From NCBI GenBank assembly GCA_049969495.1, contig JBMFOT010000057.1:1-22027 (forward strand): a stretch of 22,027 nt of DNA, read 5' to 3'. Positions 7,221-14,093 of the stretch are shown in pieces. The DNA comes from HRBIN16 sp049969495 (GTDB taxonomy: Bacteria; Armatimonadota; HRBIN16). A program made the translations under genes and the position numbers. The stretch's first letter is position 1, and each line of letters begins with the position of its first letter. The notes beneath the pieces are model-generated. The model was not told the DNA's origin and ran no database searches. It worked only from the letters and a program-made list of their open reading frames with translations.

Positions 7221-8104
7221 GCCGACGACGCACCTCCATCGTGGTTGTCGCGCTGATGCTGGCTCCGACGCTGGTGCTGCTGGCACTGTTCAACTACTAT
7301 CCGGCGGTGCTGGGCTTGTCTCGCGCCTTCACGCGGTGGGAGACGGGTGAGGAGCCACAGTGGATTGGCGTGGGCAACTTCGTGGCGATGTGGCACGATG
7401 AGTTCCTGCGCCTTAGCCTGCGCAACCTGTTCATTCTGTTGGTAGCCAACGTGCTGAAGACGCTCACCATGCCCCTGCTGGTGGCGGAACTGCTGATGAG
7501 TCTGCGCTCGCCGCGCTGGCAGTACATCCTGCGTACCGCCTTCATCTTGCCGATGGTGGTGCCCGGTATGGTGACTATGTTGCTGTGGAGCTTCATCTAC
7601 GACGGCAGTGTGGGCTTGCTCAATCAGCTGCTGGAGGCGGCGGGTATGGGCGCACTGGCTCGTTCGTGGCTGGGCGAATCGGGCACCGCGCTGTGGGCGA
7701 TTATCGGCATCGGCTTCCCGTGGGCGGGTGGATTGGCTCTGCTCATCTATCTCGCAGGGCTGAACCAGATTTCGGGAGACGTGTGGGATTCGTGTCAGGT
7801 GGACGGAGTGAGCGGGCTTCGGCGCGTGTGGTATGTGGACCTGCCGTTGCTGTTGCCGCAGGTACGCCTGCTGGTGATACTCACGCTTATCGGCACTCTG
7901 CAGGACTTCGGGAGCATTCTGATCCTGACGGGGGGTGGCCCCGGGCTGGCGACGCATGTGCCCGCGCTACACATGTACTTTCAGGCGTTTCGCTTCGGGC
8001 ATTTAGGCTACGCTGCCGCCATCGGTTTGACGTTGTTCGTGGCGATATTCGTGCTGTCGCTGTTGAATCTGCTCCTGGGCAGGAGGTTGGAGAGGCTGAT
8101 ATGA
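7217..8104 (+). CDS. Carbohydrate ABC transporter permease, MalF/UgpA type
   Basis: The 295-residue membrane protein starts at an ATG overlapping the stop of the binding-protein gene (ATGA). MSRRRTSIVVVALMLAPTLV leads into the first membrane helix, with about six hydrophobic segments in total. The cytoplasmic EAA loop that docks on the ATPase is visible as SGDVWDSCQVDGVSGLRRVW followed by YVDLPLLLPQ (residues about 188-217). LTGGGPGLATHVPALHMYFQAF is the typical segment after the loop in MalF-type permeases. It pairs with the next permease to form the channel. No ATPase gene is in this operon, so a shared MsmX/UgpC-like ATPase encoded elsewhere is likely. The substrate cannot be told from the sequence. 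Confidence 0.9.
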   Translation: MSRRRTSIVVVALMLAPTLVLLALFNYYPAVLGLSRAFTRWETGEEPQWIGVGNFVAMWHDEFLRLSLRNLFILLVANVLKTLTMPLLVAELLMSLRSPRWQYILRTAFILPMVVPGMVTMLLWSFIYDGSVGLLNQLLEAAGMGALARSWLGESGTALWAIIGIGFPWAGGLALLIYLAGLNQISGDVWDSCQVDGVSGLRRVWYVDLPLLLPQVRLLVILTLIGTLQDFGSILILTGGGPGLATHVPALHMYFQAFRFGHLGYAAAIGLTLFVAIFVLSLLNLLLGRRLERLI

Positions 8105-8997
8105 GACCATCGCGTCACGCTCGCAGTACACATGCGCCCCTTTCCTCGCAGGAGAGGAGCTGGGGGAGAGGGTCAAAACGCCGCCCTCGCCCGCTGGTAG
8201 TGCTCTCCTGGATCACATTGCTCATCCTGCTGGCGATGTCACTTCTGCCTTTTGTGATGATGCTGTTGCTCTCGCTGAAGACCAATGCCGATATCTTCAC
8301 CCGCTTCTGGGGGCTGCCTCTGCCCGCGCGGTGGGATTTCTACCGCGACGCCGCCGTTGCGCTGAAGGGGTATCTGCTCAACACGCTGATTGTCACTGCG
8401 GTGGTAGTACCGGGCGTGTTGCTGTTCAGTTCCTTATCCGGCTATGCGCTGGCGCGGCTCAGCTTTCGGGGGCGCGATGGGGTGTTCGCGCTGATACTGG
8501 CTCTGCTGGTGGTGCCGGGCATCCTCACGCTGATTCCCACCTACGCGCTGGTGCAGAGCATGGGGTTGTTGAACACCCGATGGGCGCTGATTTTGCCTTA
8601 TCTGGCGGGTGGGCAGGTGCTGGGCGTGGTGCTGTGTCGGACCTTCTTCGCCAGCCTGCCCGACGAGCTGTTCGAAGCGATGCGGCTGGACGGCGCGGGG
8701 GATGTGCAGATATATCGCCATCTTGCCCTGCCTCTCTCCCTGCCCACGCTGGCGACCATCGCCATCATGACCACGTTGGGCATCTACAATGACTACATTT
8801 GGCCCCTCGTTACCATCAGTGATAGCAGCCTGCAGACCTTCACCGTCGGGGTGACGCGCTTCGCGGGCGAGTTCAATCTGGACTACGGTCCCACGCTGGC
8901 GGGGTACGTGATAGGCAGCCTGCCGCTGATTGCGCTGTTCGCGATAGGGATGCGCGCCTTCGTACAGGGCGTCACCAGCGGCGCGTTGAAGGCTTGA
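8101..8997 (+). CDS. Carbohydrate ABC transporter permease, MalG/UgpE type
   Basis: This 298-residue permease starts with ATGA overlapping the preceding stop codon. The first membrane helix is about residues 33-55. The EAA loop is LPDELFEAMRLDGAGDVQIY followed by RHLALPLSLPTLATI (about residues 180-215), and NDYIWPLVTISDSSLQTFTV is characteristic of MalG-type partners. The N-terminus is unusual: residues about 12-25 (APLSSQERSWGRGS) are encoded by a palindromic repeat related to the intergenic elements at 141-192. Family members normally have only a short charged segment there. The start could therefore lie later, but no better ribosome binding site is seen. The gene ends three bases before the end of the convergent gene at 9001. 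Confidence 0.9.
   Translation: MRPSRHARSTHAPLSSQERSWGRGSKRRPRPLVVLSWITLLILLAMSLLPFVMMLLLSLKTNADIFTRFWGLPLPARWDFYRDAAVALKGYLLNTLIVTAVVVPGVLLFSSLSGYALARLSFRGRDGVFALILALLVVPGILTLIPTYALVQSMGLLNTRWALILPYLAGGQVLGVVLCRTFFASLPDELFEAMRLDGAGDVQIYRHLALPLSLPTLATIAIMTTLGIYNDYIWPLVTISDSSLQTFTVGVTRFAGEFNLDYGPTLAGYVIGSLPLIALFAIGMRAFVQGVTSGALKA
8134..8173 (+). repeat. Palindromic repeat inside the N-terminal coding region of the permease
   Basis: CCCCTTTCCT (8137-8146), a CGC loop and AGGAGAGGAG (8150-8159) form an imperfect hairpin followed by CTGGGGGAGAGGG. The unit resembles the perfect palindromes at 141-192. It keeps the reading frame and adds about 14 residues. Confidence 0.6.
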
Positions 8998-9000
8998 GTT

Positions 9001-10302
9001 TTATTCGTCCCCTACCAGCCCGAAGTTGCGCACGAGGATGCCGAAGTCAAACAGGCTAATCTCGCCATCCCCATCGAAGTCGACAGCGGGGTCGTAATCC
9101 GGGTCGCCGTATAGCGTGCCGAACGCCGCTACCAGCTTGCCGAAGTCGAACAGGCTGACCTCGTTATCGCCGTCGGCGTCGCCACCCAGTAGCGACACGT
9201 TCAGCGTGCCGCTCGCGGGCACGTTCACACCGCGTAACACCCTCCGCAGCGAGCGGTCTGCCTTGAACGCCAGGTCCCACGTGCCCACCGGCAGGGCAAT
9301 CTGTAGACCGCCTGATGTATCCGGCGACACCTGCTGCACCTCCAGCGGCTGAAGGTCGTCCGGCTGGCGTATCTCTACCTGCAGGCTCACCAGCGAATAG
9401 TCGCCGGTAAAGTCATTTAGCGTAATGGCGCAGGCGGTGTTTGAACGAGGCATCGCGGGCGGGATGCCTGCGCCTACCGTTACGTCGTCGAAGTAGAAAT
9501 CGGTGGCGTTGCTGGCGAGACCGCGAATGCGTACGGTGGTTGCGCCGTAAGCGGGGTTGCGCGGCTCGGTTTTGGTGGCGCCGTCCAGAATGAACAGCAC
9601 CTCGTTCGGCTTCCACAGCCATATCGCCGCGTGATGCCAGCCCGCTGAGCGTGTTGTGCCGCTAAAGTTCGCCCACGTGACCGCACCGCCTCCCTGACTG
9701 GCGAACGAATCGGGCGGATAATATGCCGGATCCGAAATATCCCCGCGCACCTGATAGGCGTTCAGGTTCGCCTTGGGGTCGAAGCTGGCTGCCCCCAGCG
9801 AGAAGGATTCCACCTGTCCGGTGGTCACACCCGCGCCCACGTCCAGCAAGCCGTTTGTGTAGTGTAACAGCTCCACCCACGCATTTGCCTGTTTGCCTGC
9901 CGAACCGGTGTCGTAAAACCACCAGTCCACGTATGCCCCCGTGCCCAGCGGTGCGGAGAGATTAAGGAAGTTGGCGCGATGCGCGCCCGCCTTCAGCCAC
10001 AGGCTCTGCTGACCGCTGCGCGCCTTGGCATCCGAAGGCTGCGGCAGGTAGGGGTCACCCGGATAAGCAGGGTGCGTATACGGGTTTACCACATTGACCA
10101 GCTGCAAATTCGGGGGGGCAATCTGCCCATGCCACACATCGCGCGTGAGCCATATCGGGTCGAACAGGTCACCGGGGTTGTCGTATTGCTCGAACTGCTG
10201 TTGTCCCTGGTAGCTTTCAAACTGGTCCGAAAAGACCACCTGAGCGGAGGTATAGCTGGGTGCAAGTAGAGCCAGCACCAAGAGTATAGCAAGCACACGC
10301 AT
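9001..10302 (-). CDS. Secreted protein with C-terminal dockerin-like EF-hand pair
   Basis: The 433-residue product begins with a clear signal peptide, MRVLAILLVLALLAPSYTSA, probably cut before QVVFSDQFESY. Residues about 20-290 look like a beta-sandwich (LamG or concanavalin-like): DQFESYQG, WWFYDTGSAGKQANAW, GWHHAAIWLWKPNEVLFILDG and FYFDDVTVG are typical of secreted glycan-related domains. After a linker, residues about 375-433 hold two calcium-loop repeats, GDADGDNEVSLFDFGKLVAAFG and VDFDGDGEISLFDFGILVRNFG. The start is the ATG at 10302 because AGGAGG lies nine bases upstream; the earlier ATG at 10320 overlaps that site and has none. A promoter with a perfect TTGACA lies upstream. The exact role is unknown. 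Confidence 0.85.
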   Translation of the reverse strand: MRVLAILLVLALLAPSYTSAQVVFSDQFESYQGQQQFEQYDNPGDLFDPIWLTRDVWHGQIAPPNLQLVNVVNPYTHPAYPGDPYLPQPSDAKARSGQQSLWLKAGAHRANFLNLSAPLGTGAYVDWWFYDTGSAGKQANAWVELLHYTNGLLDVGAGVTTGQVESFSLGAASFDPKANLNAYQVRGDISDPAYYPPDSFASQGGGAVTWANFSGTTRSAGWHHAAIWLWKPNEVLFILDGATKTEPRNPAYGATTVRIRGLASNATDFYFDDVTVGAGIPPAMPRSNTACAITLNDFTGDYSLVSLQVEIRQPDDLQPLEVQQVSPDTSGGLQIALPVGTWDLAFKADRSLRRVLRGVNVPASGTLNVSLLGGDADGDNEVSLFDFGKLVAAFGTLYGDPDYDPAVDFDGDGEISLFDFGILVRNFGLVGDE

Positions 10303-10324
10303 AGTCGCGCCTCCTTTCATTGTA

Positions 10325-10359
10325 CTGAACGGCTCGGACGGAGCCTCGCCCTCCAGAAG
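10325..10359 (-). repeat. Short dispersed repeat, copy 2 (inverted)
   Basis: Read on the minus strand this is a GGAGGGCGAGGCTCC core followed by GTCCGAGCCGTT. Over 27 bases it differs from copy 3 (11360-11398) at two positions. Both copies keep a GGCTC/GAGCC stem with different loop bases. It lies in the leader of the dockerin-tailed protein gene. Confidence 0.75.
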
Positions 10360-10394
10360 GGGTTATCCCGGTTGCCTCATGCAAAGCCTAAAGA

Positions 10395-10423
10395 ATCCTA
10401 TCACGCGATAGAGATGTTGTCAA
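10395..10423 (-). promoter_or_regulatory. Predicted promoter for the dockerin-tailed protein gene
   Basis: On the minus strand a perfect TTGACA (10423-10418) is 17 bases from TAGGAT (10400-10395). Transcription would begin near 10388, so repeat copy 2 would be part of an 85-base leader RNA. Confidence 0.55.
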
Positions 10424-10526
10424 ACTGGTATCTTTGCGAGTTTTCGGGTATCTTACTAGAAACGGGTTACGTCGACGCAGATATGGAACAACTGGTACAG
10501 CAGAGAGGAAGCAGAGAGGTGCCAGG

Positions 10527-11318
10527 ATGAAGAGACGAGCGGTGCTTGTGATGGTTATCTGGTGGCTGTGCTGCGATGCGGTTTGGGCAAGCAGTGTGCA
10601 GTTGATTGCCACCACCGTGCAAAATATCCCCGTGAAAATCATCCGCGTAGACATGAACGACGAGAATGTGAAGGTAACCGGTATGCTAGCGAAGCAACGC
10701 CGCGGACGCACCGAGCCGTTGAAGAGCATGGTAGCACGGGCACGTCCCACTGCAGCGGTCACCGGAACCTTCTTCGGCACGCGCAGCTATCTGCCGGTCG
10801 GCGACATCGTGATAGAAGGGAAGATGGTGCATTTCGGAGGCATCGGCACCGCGCTCTGTGTAACGCCCGAAAACCAGGTGGAGTTTGTGGACGTGAAGCG
10901 CAATCGTCGCGAGGACTGGAGCGCGTATGACTTCGTGATTCGCTCGGGACCGCGCCTGGTCACCGCAGGCAAAATCGGGGTAGACCCCGGTGCAGAAGGC
11001 TTCCGGGACAAAAACCTGTTGCGTCCCGCATGGCGGCTGGCGGTGGGGCTGACGCGCGACAACTACCTGTTGTTCGTGGGCACGCGCAAACCCATCACGC
11101 TCAGCCAGATGGCGATAGTCATGCACCGACTGGGTTGTGTGGATGCCATCAATCTGGACGCCGGTTCCTCGACGGGGATGTATTATCGCGGCAGGATACT
11201 GATGCGCCCCCTGCGCCGGCTGACCAACCTGGTGCTGATATACGAAGAGCGCGAATACTACGAGCGACACAAGTACTCTATCCTGCCGGTGCGTATCCGG
11301 CGGTCTTCCCACCATTGA
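10527..11318 (+). CDS. Exported phosphodiester glycosidase family protein (NAGPA-like)
   Basis: The 263-residue product begins with MKRRAVLVMVIWWLCCDAVW, a signal peptide with cleavage near WAS. The mature part fits the NAGPA domain (phosphodiester glycosidase, named after the enzyme that uncovers mannose-6-phosphate; bacterial members are linked to exopolysaccharide and envelope glycans). Landmarks are IPVKIIRVDMNDENVKV, AAVTGTFFGTRSYLPVGDIV (family INGGFF-like segment), FVIRSGPRLVTAGKI, and CVDAINLDAGSSTGMYYRGR, the counterpart of the NLDGGGSS active-site motif. Here Gly-Gly is replaced by Ala-Gly. The frame is open from 10434, but the ATG at 10527 has AGAGGT upstream and gives the signal peptide. 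The gene stands alone between inverted repeat copies. The substrate is unknown. Confidence 0.85.
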   Translation: MKRRAVLVMVIWWLCCDAVWASSVQLIATTVQNIPVKIIRVDMNDENVKVTGMLAKQRRGRTEPLKSMVARARPTAAVTGTFFGTRSYLPVGDIVIEGKMVHFGGIGTALCVTPENQVEFVDVKRNRREDWSAYDFVIRSGPRLVTAGKIGVDPGAEGFRDKNLLRPAWRLAVGLTRDNYLLFVGTRKPITLSQMAIVMHRLGCVDAINLDAGSSTGMYYRGRILMRPLRRLTNLVLIYEEREYYERHKYSILPVRIRRSSHH

Positions 11319-11359
11319 TGAACTTTGAGAAAATCACAAAGTTATGTTGTGCTACTGGT

Positions 11360-11398
11360 CTTCTTGGGGAGGGCGAGGCTCCTGCCGAGCCGTTGCAG
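11360..11398 (+). repeat. Short dispersed repeat, copy 3
   Basis: The core GGAGGGCGAGGCTCC is followed by TGCCGAGCCGTTGCAG. The GGCTC/GAGCC arms can form a 5-bp hairpin. It matches copy 2 (10325-10359, minus) apart from two loop bases. The remaining sequence to 11539 shows no convincing gene; it holds further GC-rich repeat-like sequence. Confidence 0.75.
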
Positions 11399-11539
11399 TT
11401 ATCCCCCTCACGGCTGGGGTCCGTTCCCCCGCAGACGAAGCCAGCCTGGTTCATCAATCGTGGGGTTCAGCATGGTCAGGGAGTAAAACCGCCTCACCTA
11501 TGCTCACGCAACCTTTCATAACAGGAGTTCCTGCCCGCC

Positions 11540-11578
11540 ATGGCGAAACGTTCCATACCGAGCTGTGGTGGATATTAA
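11540..11578 (+). CDS. Possible 12-residue leader peptide
   Basis: ATG at 11540 opens MAKRSIPSCGGY and stops with TAA at 11576-11578, 33 bases before the ABC ATPase start. AGGAGT (11523-11528) lies 11 bases upstream, a little far. It could be a leader peptide that tunes the downstream gene, or chance. Confidence 0.2.
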   Translation: MAKRSIPSCGGY

Positions 11579-11611
11579 GGTCAATCCAGTGGTCATGCGA
11601 GGGTAATCGGT

Positions 11612-13123
11612 ATGGTAGAAGCGGCAGTGGCAGCCCCTCCTGTGCTGCAGATGCGGGGCATCAGCAAGCAGTATCCGGGCGTGCAGGCGCTGGACAATGT
11701 GGATTTCGAAGTGCGTGCGGGTGAGGTGATGGCGCTGGTGGGCGAAAACGGTGCGGGCAAGTCCACCCTGATGAAAATCCTCGCCGGGGCGGAGACACGC
11801 GACAAAGGCGAAATCCTGCTGGACGGCAAGCCGGTGCACATTACCACCCCCCACGAGGCAATGGACCTCGGCATCCGCATCATCTATCAGGAGTTCAATC
11901 TGGTGCCCTATCTCAGCGCGGCGGAGAATATCTTTCTCGGACGCGAGCCGCGCGCCAGGGTGCCCGGCTTCGTGGATTTCCGCACCATGTACAGACGTGC
12001 CCAGCAGCTGATAGATGAACTGGGTGTGCAGATAGACGTCCGTACGCCGGTGCAGTACCTCTCGGTGGCACAGCAACAGATGGTGGAAATTGCCAAAGCC
12101 ATCTCGCAGAACGCGCGAGTGCTGGCAATGGATGAACCCTCCGCCACTCTTACCGAACATGAGCTGCAGAACCTCTTCCGGCTCATCCGTCGGTTGAAGG
12201 AGCAGGGAGTTGGTGTCATCTACATCTCGCATCGGCTGGAAGAAATCTTCGAGATTGCCGACCGGGTTACCGTGCTACGCGATGGCAAGCTGGTGGGCGT
12301 GCGGCAGGTAGCGGAAACCAGCCGCGACGAGCTAATCCGCATGATGGTGGGGCGCGAAATCACCGAACAGTTCCCTACCCGCCAGACACAACGGGGAGAG
12401 GTCGCTCTGGAAGTGCGCGGTTTGAACCGTAAGGGTGTGCTACACAACGTCTCTCTAAAGGTACATCAGGGCGAAATCGTCGGACTGGCGGGGCTGGTCG
12501 GTGCGGGGCGAACCGAGCTGGCGCGCGCCATCTTCGGTGCAGACCCCATCGATAGCGGCGAGATACTGCTGGAGGGCAAACCGGTGCGCATCCGTTCCCC
12601 GCAGGACGCCATTCGGCTGGGCATCGGCTTGATGACCGAGGACCGCAAATCGCTGGGGCTCATCCTGAGCATGACCGTGCGAGAGAACAACACGCTGGCG
12701 AACCTGAAAGCGTTAACGCGACTGGGCTTCGTGCAGCTGCGTCGGGAGCGGCAGATTGCCGAGCAATACGTGCGTGACCTGATGATACGAACCCCCTCCA
12801 TCGAGCAGGCGGTGAAGAACCTCTCCGGCGGCAACCAGCAAAAGGTGGTGCTGGCAAAGTGGCTGTTCACCCGTTCGAAGGTGCTGATATTCGACGAGCC
12901 GACACGCGGTATCGACGTGGGCGCAAAAGCGGAAATCTACCAGCTGATGAACCGCCTTGCCGAGCAGGGTGTGGCGATCCTGATGATTTCCAGCGAACTG
13001 CCCGAAGTGCTGGGCATGAGCGACCGCATTCTGGTGATGCATCAGGGACGCATCGCGGGCGAGCTCTCGCGCGAAGAAGCCTCGCAAGAGCGCATTATGC
13101 ATCTGGCTACCGGTGGCGGGTGA
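11612..13123 (+). CDS. Sugar ABC transporter ATP-binding protein, dual-domain (RbsA/MglA/XylG class)
   Basis: The 503-residue protein has two fused ABC domains, as in the ribose/galactose/xylose import ATPases. Domain 1 has Walker A GENGAGKST (residues 44-52), a signature-like LSVAQQQMVEIAKA and Walker B VLAMDEPSATLTEHE (about 171-185). Domain 2 has a degenerate Walker A GLVGAGRTELARAIFG (as usual for the class), LSGGNQQKVVLAKW, and VLIFDEPTRGIDVGAKAEIY. Length and order are normal. No RbsC-like permease or RbsB-like binding protein follows; instead a toxin-antitoxin pair starts four bases after the stop. It is of a different class from the permeases at 7217-8997, which need single-domain ATPases, so it is unlikely to serve them. 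The substrate is unknown. Confidence 0.92.
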   Translation: MVEAAVAAPPVLQMRGISKQYPGVQALDNVDFEVRAGEVMALVGENGAGKSTLMKILAGAETRDKGEILLDGKPVHITTPHEAMDLGIRIIYQEFNLVPYLSAAENIFLGREPRARVPGFVDFRTMYRRAQQLIDELGVQIDVRTPVQYLSVAQQQMVEIAKAISQNARVLAMDEPSATLTEHELQNLFRLIRRLKEQGVGVIYISHRLEEIFEIADRVTVLRDGKLVGVRQVAETSRDELIRMMVGREITEQFPTRQTQRGEVALEVRGLNRKGVLHNVSLKVHQGEIVGLAGLVGAGRTELARAIFGADPIDSGEILLEGKPVRIRSPQDAIRLGIGLMTEDRKSLGLILSMTVRENNTLANLKALTRLGFVQLRRERQIAEQYVRDLMIRTPSIEQAVKNLSGGNQQKVVLAKWLFTRSKVLIFDEPTRGIDVGAKAEIYQLMNRLAEQGVAILMISSELPEVLGMSDRILVMHQGRIAGELSREEASQERIMHLATGGG

Positions 13124-13127
13124 GACG

Positions 13128-13535
13128 ATGAGCTGGCAGCGATTCGAGCAAAGACGCCAGCAGTTTGTACAAGCGTTGGAACGGTTGCGGGAAGCGCTTG
13201 CGCTGCCGTATAGCGAGGTGGTGCGAGACGGCGTGATACAGCGCTTCGAGTTCACCTTCGAACTGCTCTGGAAGAGCCTGCAAATCTACCTCCAGCACCT
13301 CGGCTACGACGCGAGCAGTCCGCGTCGCGTGTTACGCGCGGCTTTCGAAGCGGGGATTATCCCCTCGGATGCAGAAGGTGACGGCTGGATGGCGATGCTG
13401 GATGACCGCAACCTGACTTCGCACACCTACAACGAAGCGCTGGCTGAGGCGGTATATCGGCGCATTGCGAACCAGCATATTCGCCTGTTGGAGGAAGCAG
13501 AACGTCGCCTGCGGGACGTTCACTGGGAGGGGTGA
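13128..13535 (+). CDS. hepT: HEPN toxin of HepT/MntA type VII toxin-antitoxin pair (HI0074 family)
   Basis: The 135-residue, mostly helical protein fits the nucleotidyltransferase substrate-binding (HI0074-type) HEPN family. VIQRFEFTFELLWKSLQIYL is the family hallmark helix. RNLTSHTY at residues 94-101 is a complete RX4HXY motif: Arg94 and His99 form the HEPN RNase site and Tyr101 is the residue that the partner nucleotidyltransferase AMPylates in studied systems. The toxin is thus expected to cut RNA when unmodified. The frame is open from a GTG at 13113 inside the ATPase gene; the ATG at 13128 gives the usual N-terminus. It starts four bases after the ATPase stop and is followed seven bases later by the antitoxin, so all three are probably co-transcribed. 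Confidence 0.88.
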   Translation: MSWQRFEQRRQQFVQALERLREALALPYSEVVRDGVIQRFEFTFELLWKSLQIYLQHLGYDASSPRRVLRAAFEAGIIPSDAEGDGWMAMLDDRNLTSHTYNEALAEAVYRRIANQHIRLLEEAERRLRDVHWEG

Positions 13536-13542
13536 ACGTGCG

Positions 13543-13872
13543 ATGCAAATTCGCGAACGCGACCTGAAGATACTTCAGGCGATTTTCTCCCGTTTCGCGT
13601 CCGTGCGCCGGGTGTTGCTTTTCGGTTCACGCGCGACAGATACCGCTCGACGCGCTTCAGACATCGACCTCGCGGTCATTGCTCCCGAAATGTCCCCGTC
13701 GGAATGGGCGGAGTTGGCGGAGCAGGTGGAAGAATCACCCATCATTTACCGCATCGACCTCGTGCGTCTGGATACCCTTCCCGACGGCACCTTGAGAGAG
13801 TACATTCTGCGCGAAGGCCTCCCTATTTATCAGAACGAGATTCTTGGCTGCGCTCCGAATGACACGGCGTAG
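13543..13872 (+). CDS. mntA: MntA-type minimal nucleotidyltransferase antitoxin (HI0073 family)
   Basis: The 109-residue protein has the minimal nucleotidyltransferase motif GSX10DXD: GSRATDTARRASDIDLAV with Gly28-Ser29 and Asp40/Asp42, plus a probable third acidic ligand Asp72 in YRIDLVRLD. In studied HepT-MntA pairs this enzyme AMPylates the toxin on the Tyr of RX4HXY and so silences it. The ATG at 13543 follows GGAGGGG ten bases upstream. The last 12 or so residues (QNEILGCAPNDTA) are encoded by a sequence resembling a dispersed repeat (13831-13866), so the natural C-terminus may have been replaced. The catalytic core is intact. It lies seven bases after hepT. Confidence 0.88.
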   Translation: MQIRERDLKILQAIFSRFASVRRVLLFGSRATDTARRASDIDLAVIAPEMSPSEWAELAEQVEESPIIYRIDLVRLDTLPDGTLREYILREGLPIYQNEILGCAPNDTA

Positions 13873-14017
13873 CCGCCTTTTTATCGTGCGGGACTTTGCC
13901 CAGCGATTTCAGGCGTGCGGTTTCCCGTTCCAGCGCGGCGGCATCGGTAAAACGGCCTGCGTTCTGTGCCATCCCACCCCCGCCGATTTCCCGGAGGACG
14001 AGAGTGCCGATGTTCAC
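13823..14017 (-). CDS. Possible small protein, 64 residues
   Basis: A GTG at 14017 with a strong Shine-Dalgarno (AAGGAG six bases upstream) opens MNIGTLVLREIGGGGMAQNAG, continues with RFTDAAALERETARLKSLGKV, and ends in PCHSERSQESRSDK. The last part is translated from the repeat-like sequence at 13831-13866. The middle has the look of a real helix with alternating charge. I do not recognise a family. It lies downstream of tRNA-Thr on the same strand and overlaps the end of mntA by 50 bases tail to tail. It is supported mainly by the ribosome binding site. Confidence 0.4.
   Translation of the reverse strand: MNIGTLVLREIGGGGMAQNAGRFTDAAALERETARLKSLGKVPHDKKAATPCHSERSQESRSDK
13831..13866. repeat. 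Repeat-like sequence at the end of mntA
   Basis: CAGAACGAGATTCTTGGCTG followed by CGCTCCGAATGACAC resembles a type of intergenic sequence common in bacterial genomes whose minus-strand reading gives CHSERSxESR. Only one copy is in the window, so the repeat call rests on general knowledge. It supplies the last codons of mntA on one strand and of the small frame on the other. Confidence 0.45.
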
Positions 14018-14093
14018 AGTGTGCTCCTTCCTGTGTTCCGGCGGAATACTGCCGGCGACATCCGGGTCTCGGTCGGGCGTCGGCTACGATAGC

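Noticed and set aside
11321..11343. Inverted repeat AACTTTG/CAAAGTT after the NAGPA-like gene as a terminator
   Set aside because: The stem is only 7 bp and AT-rich with a 9-base loop and no T-tract; too weak to call.
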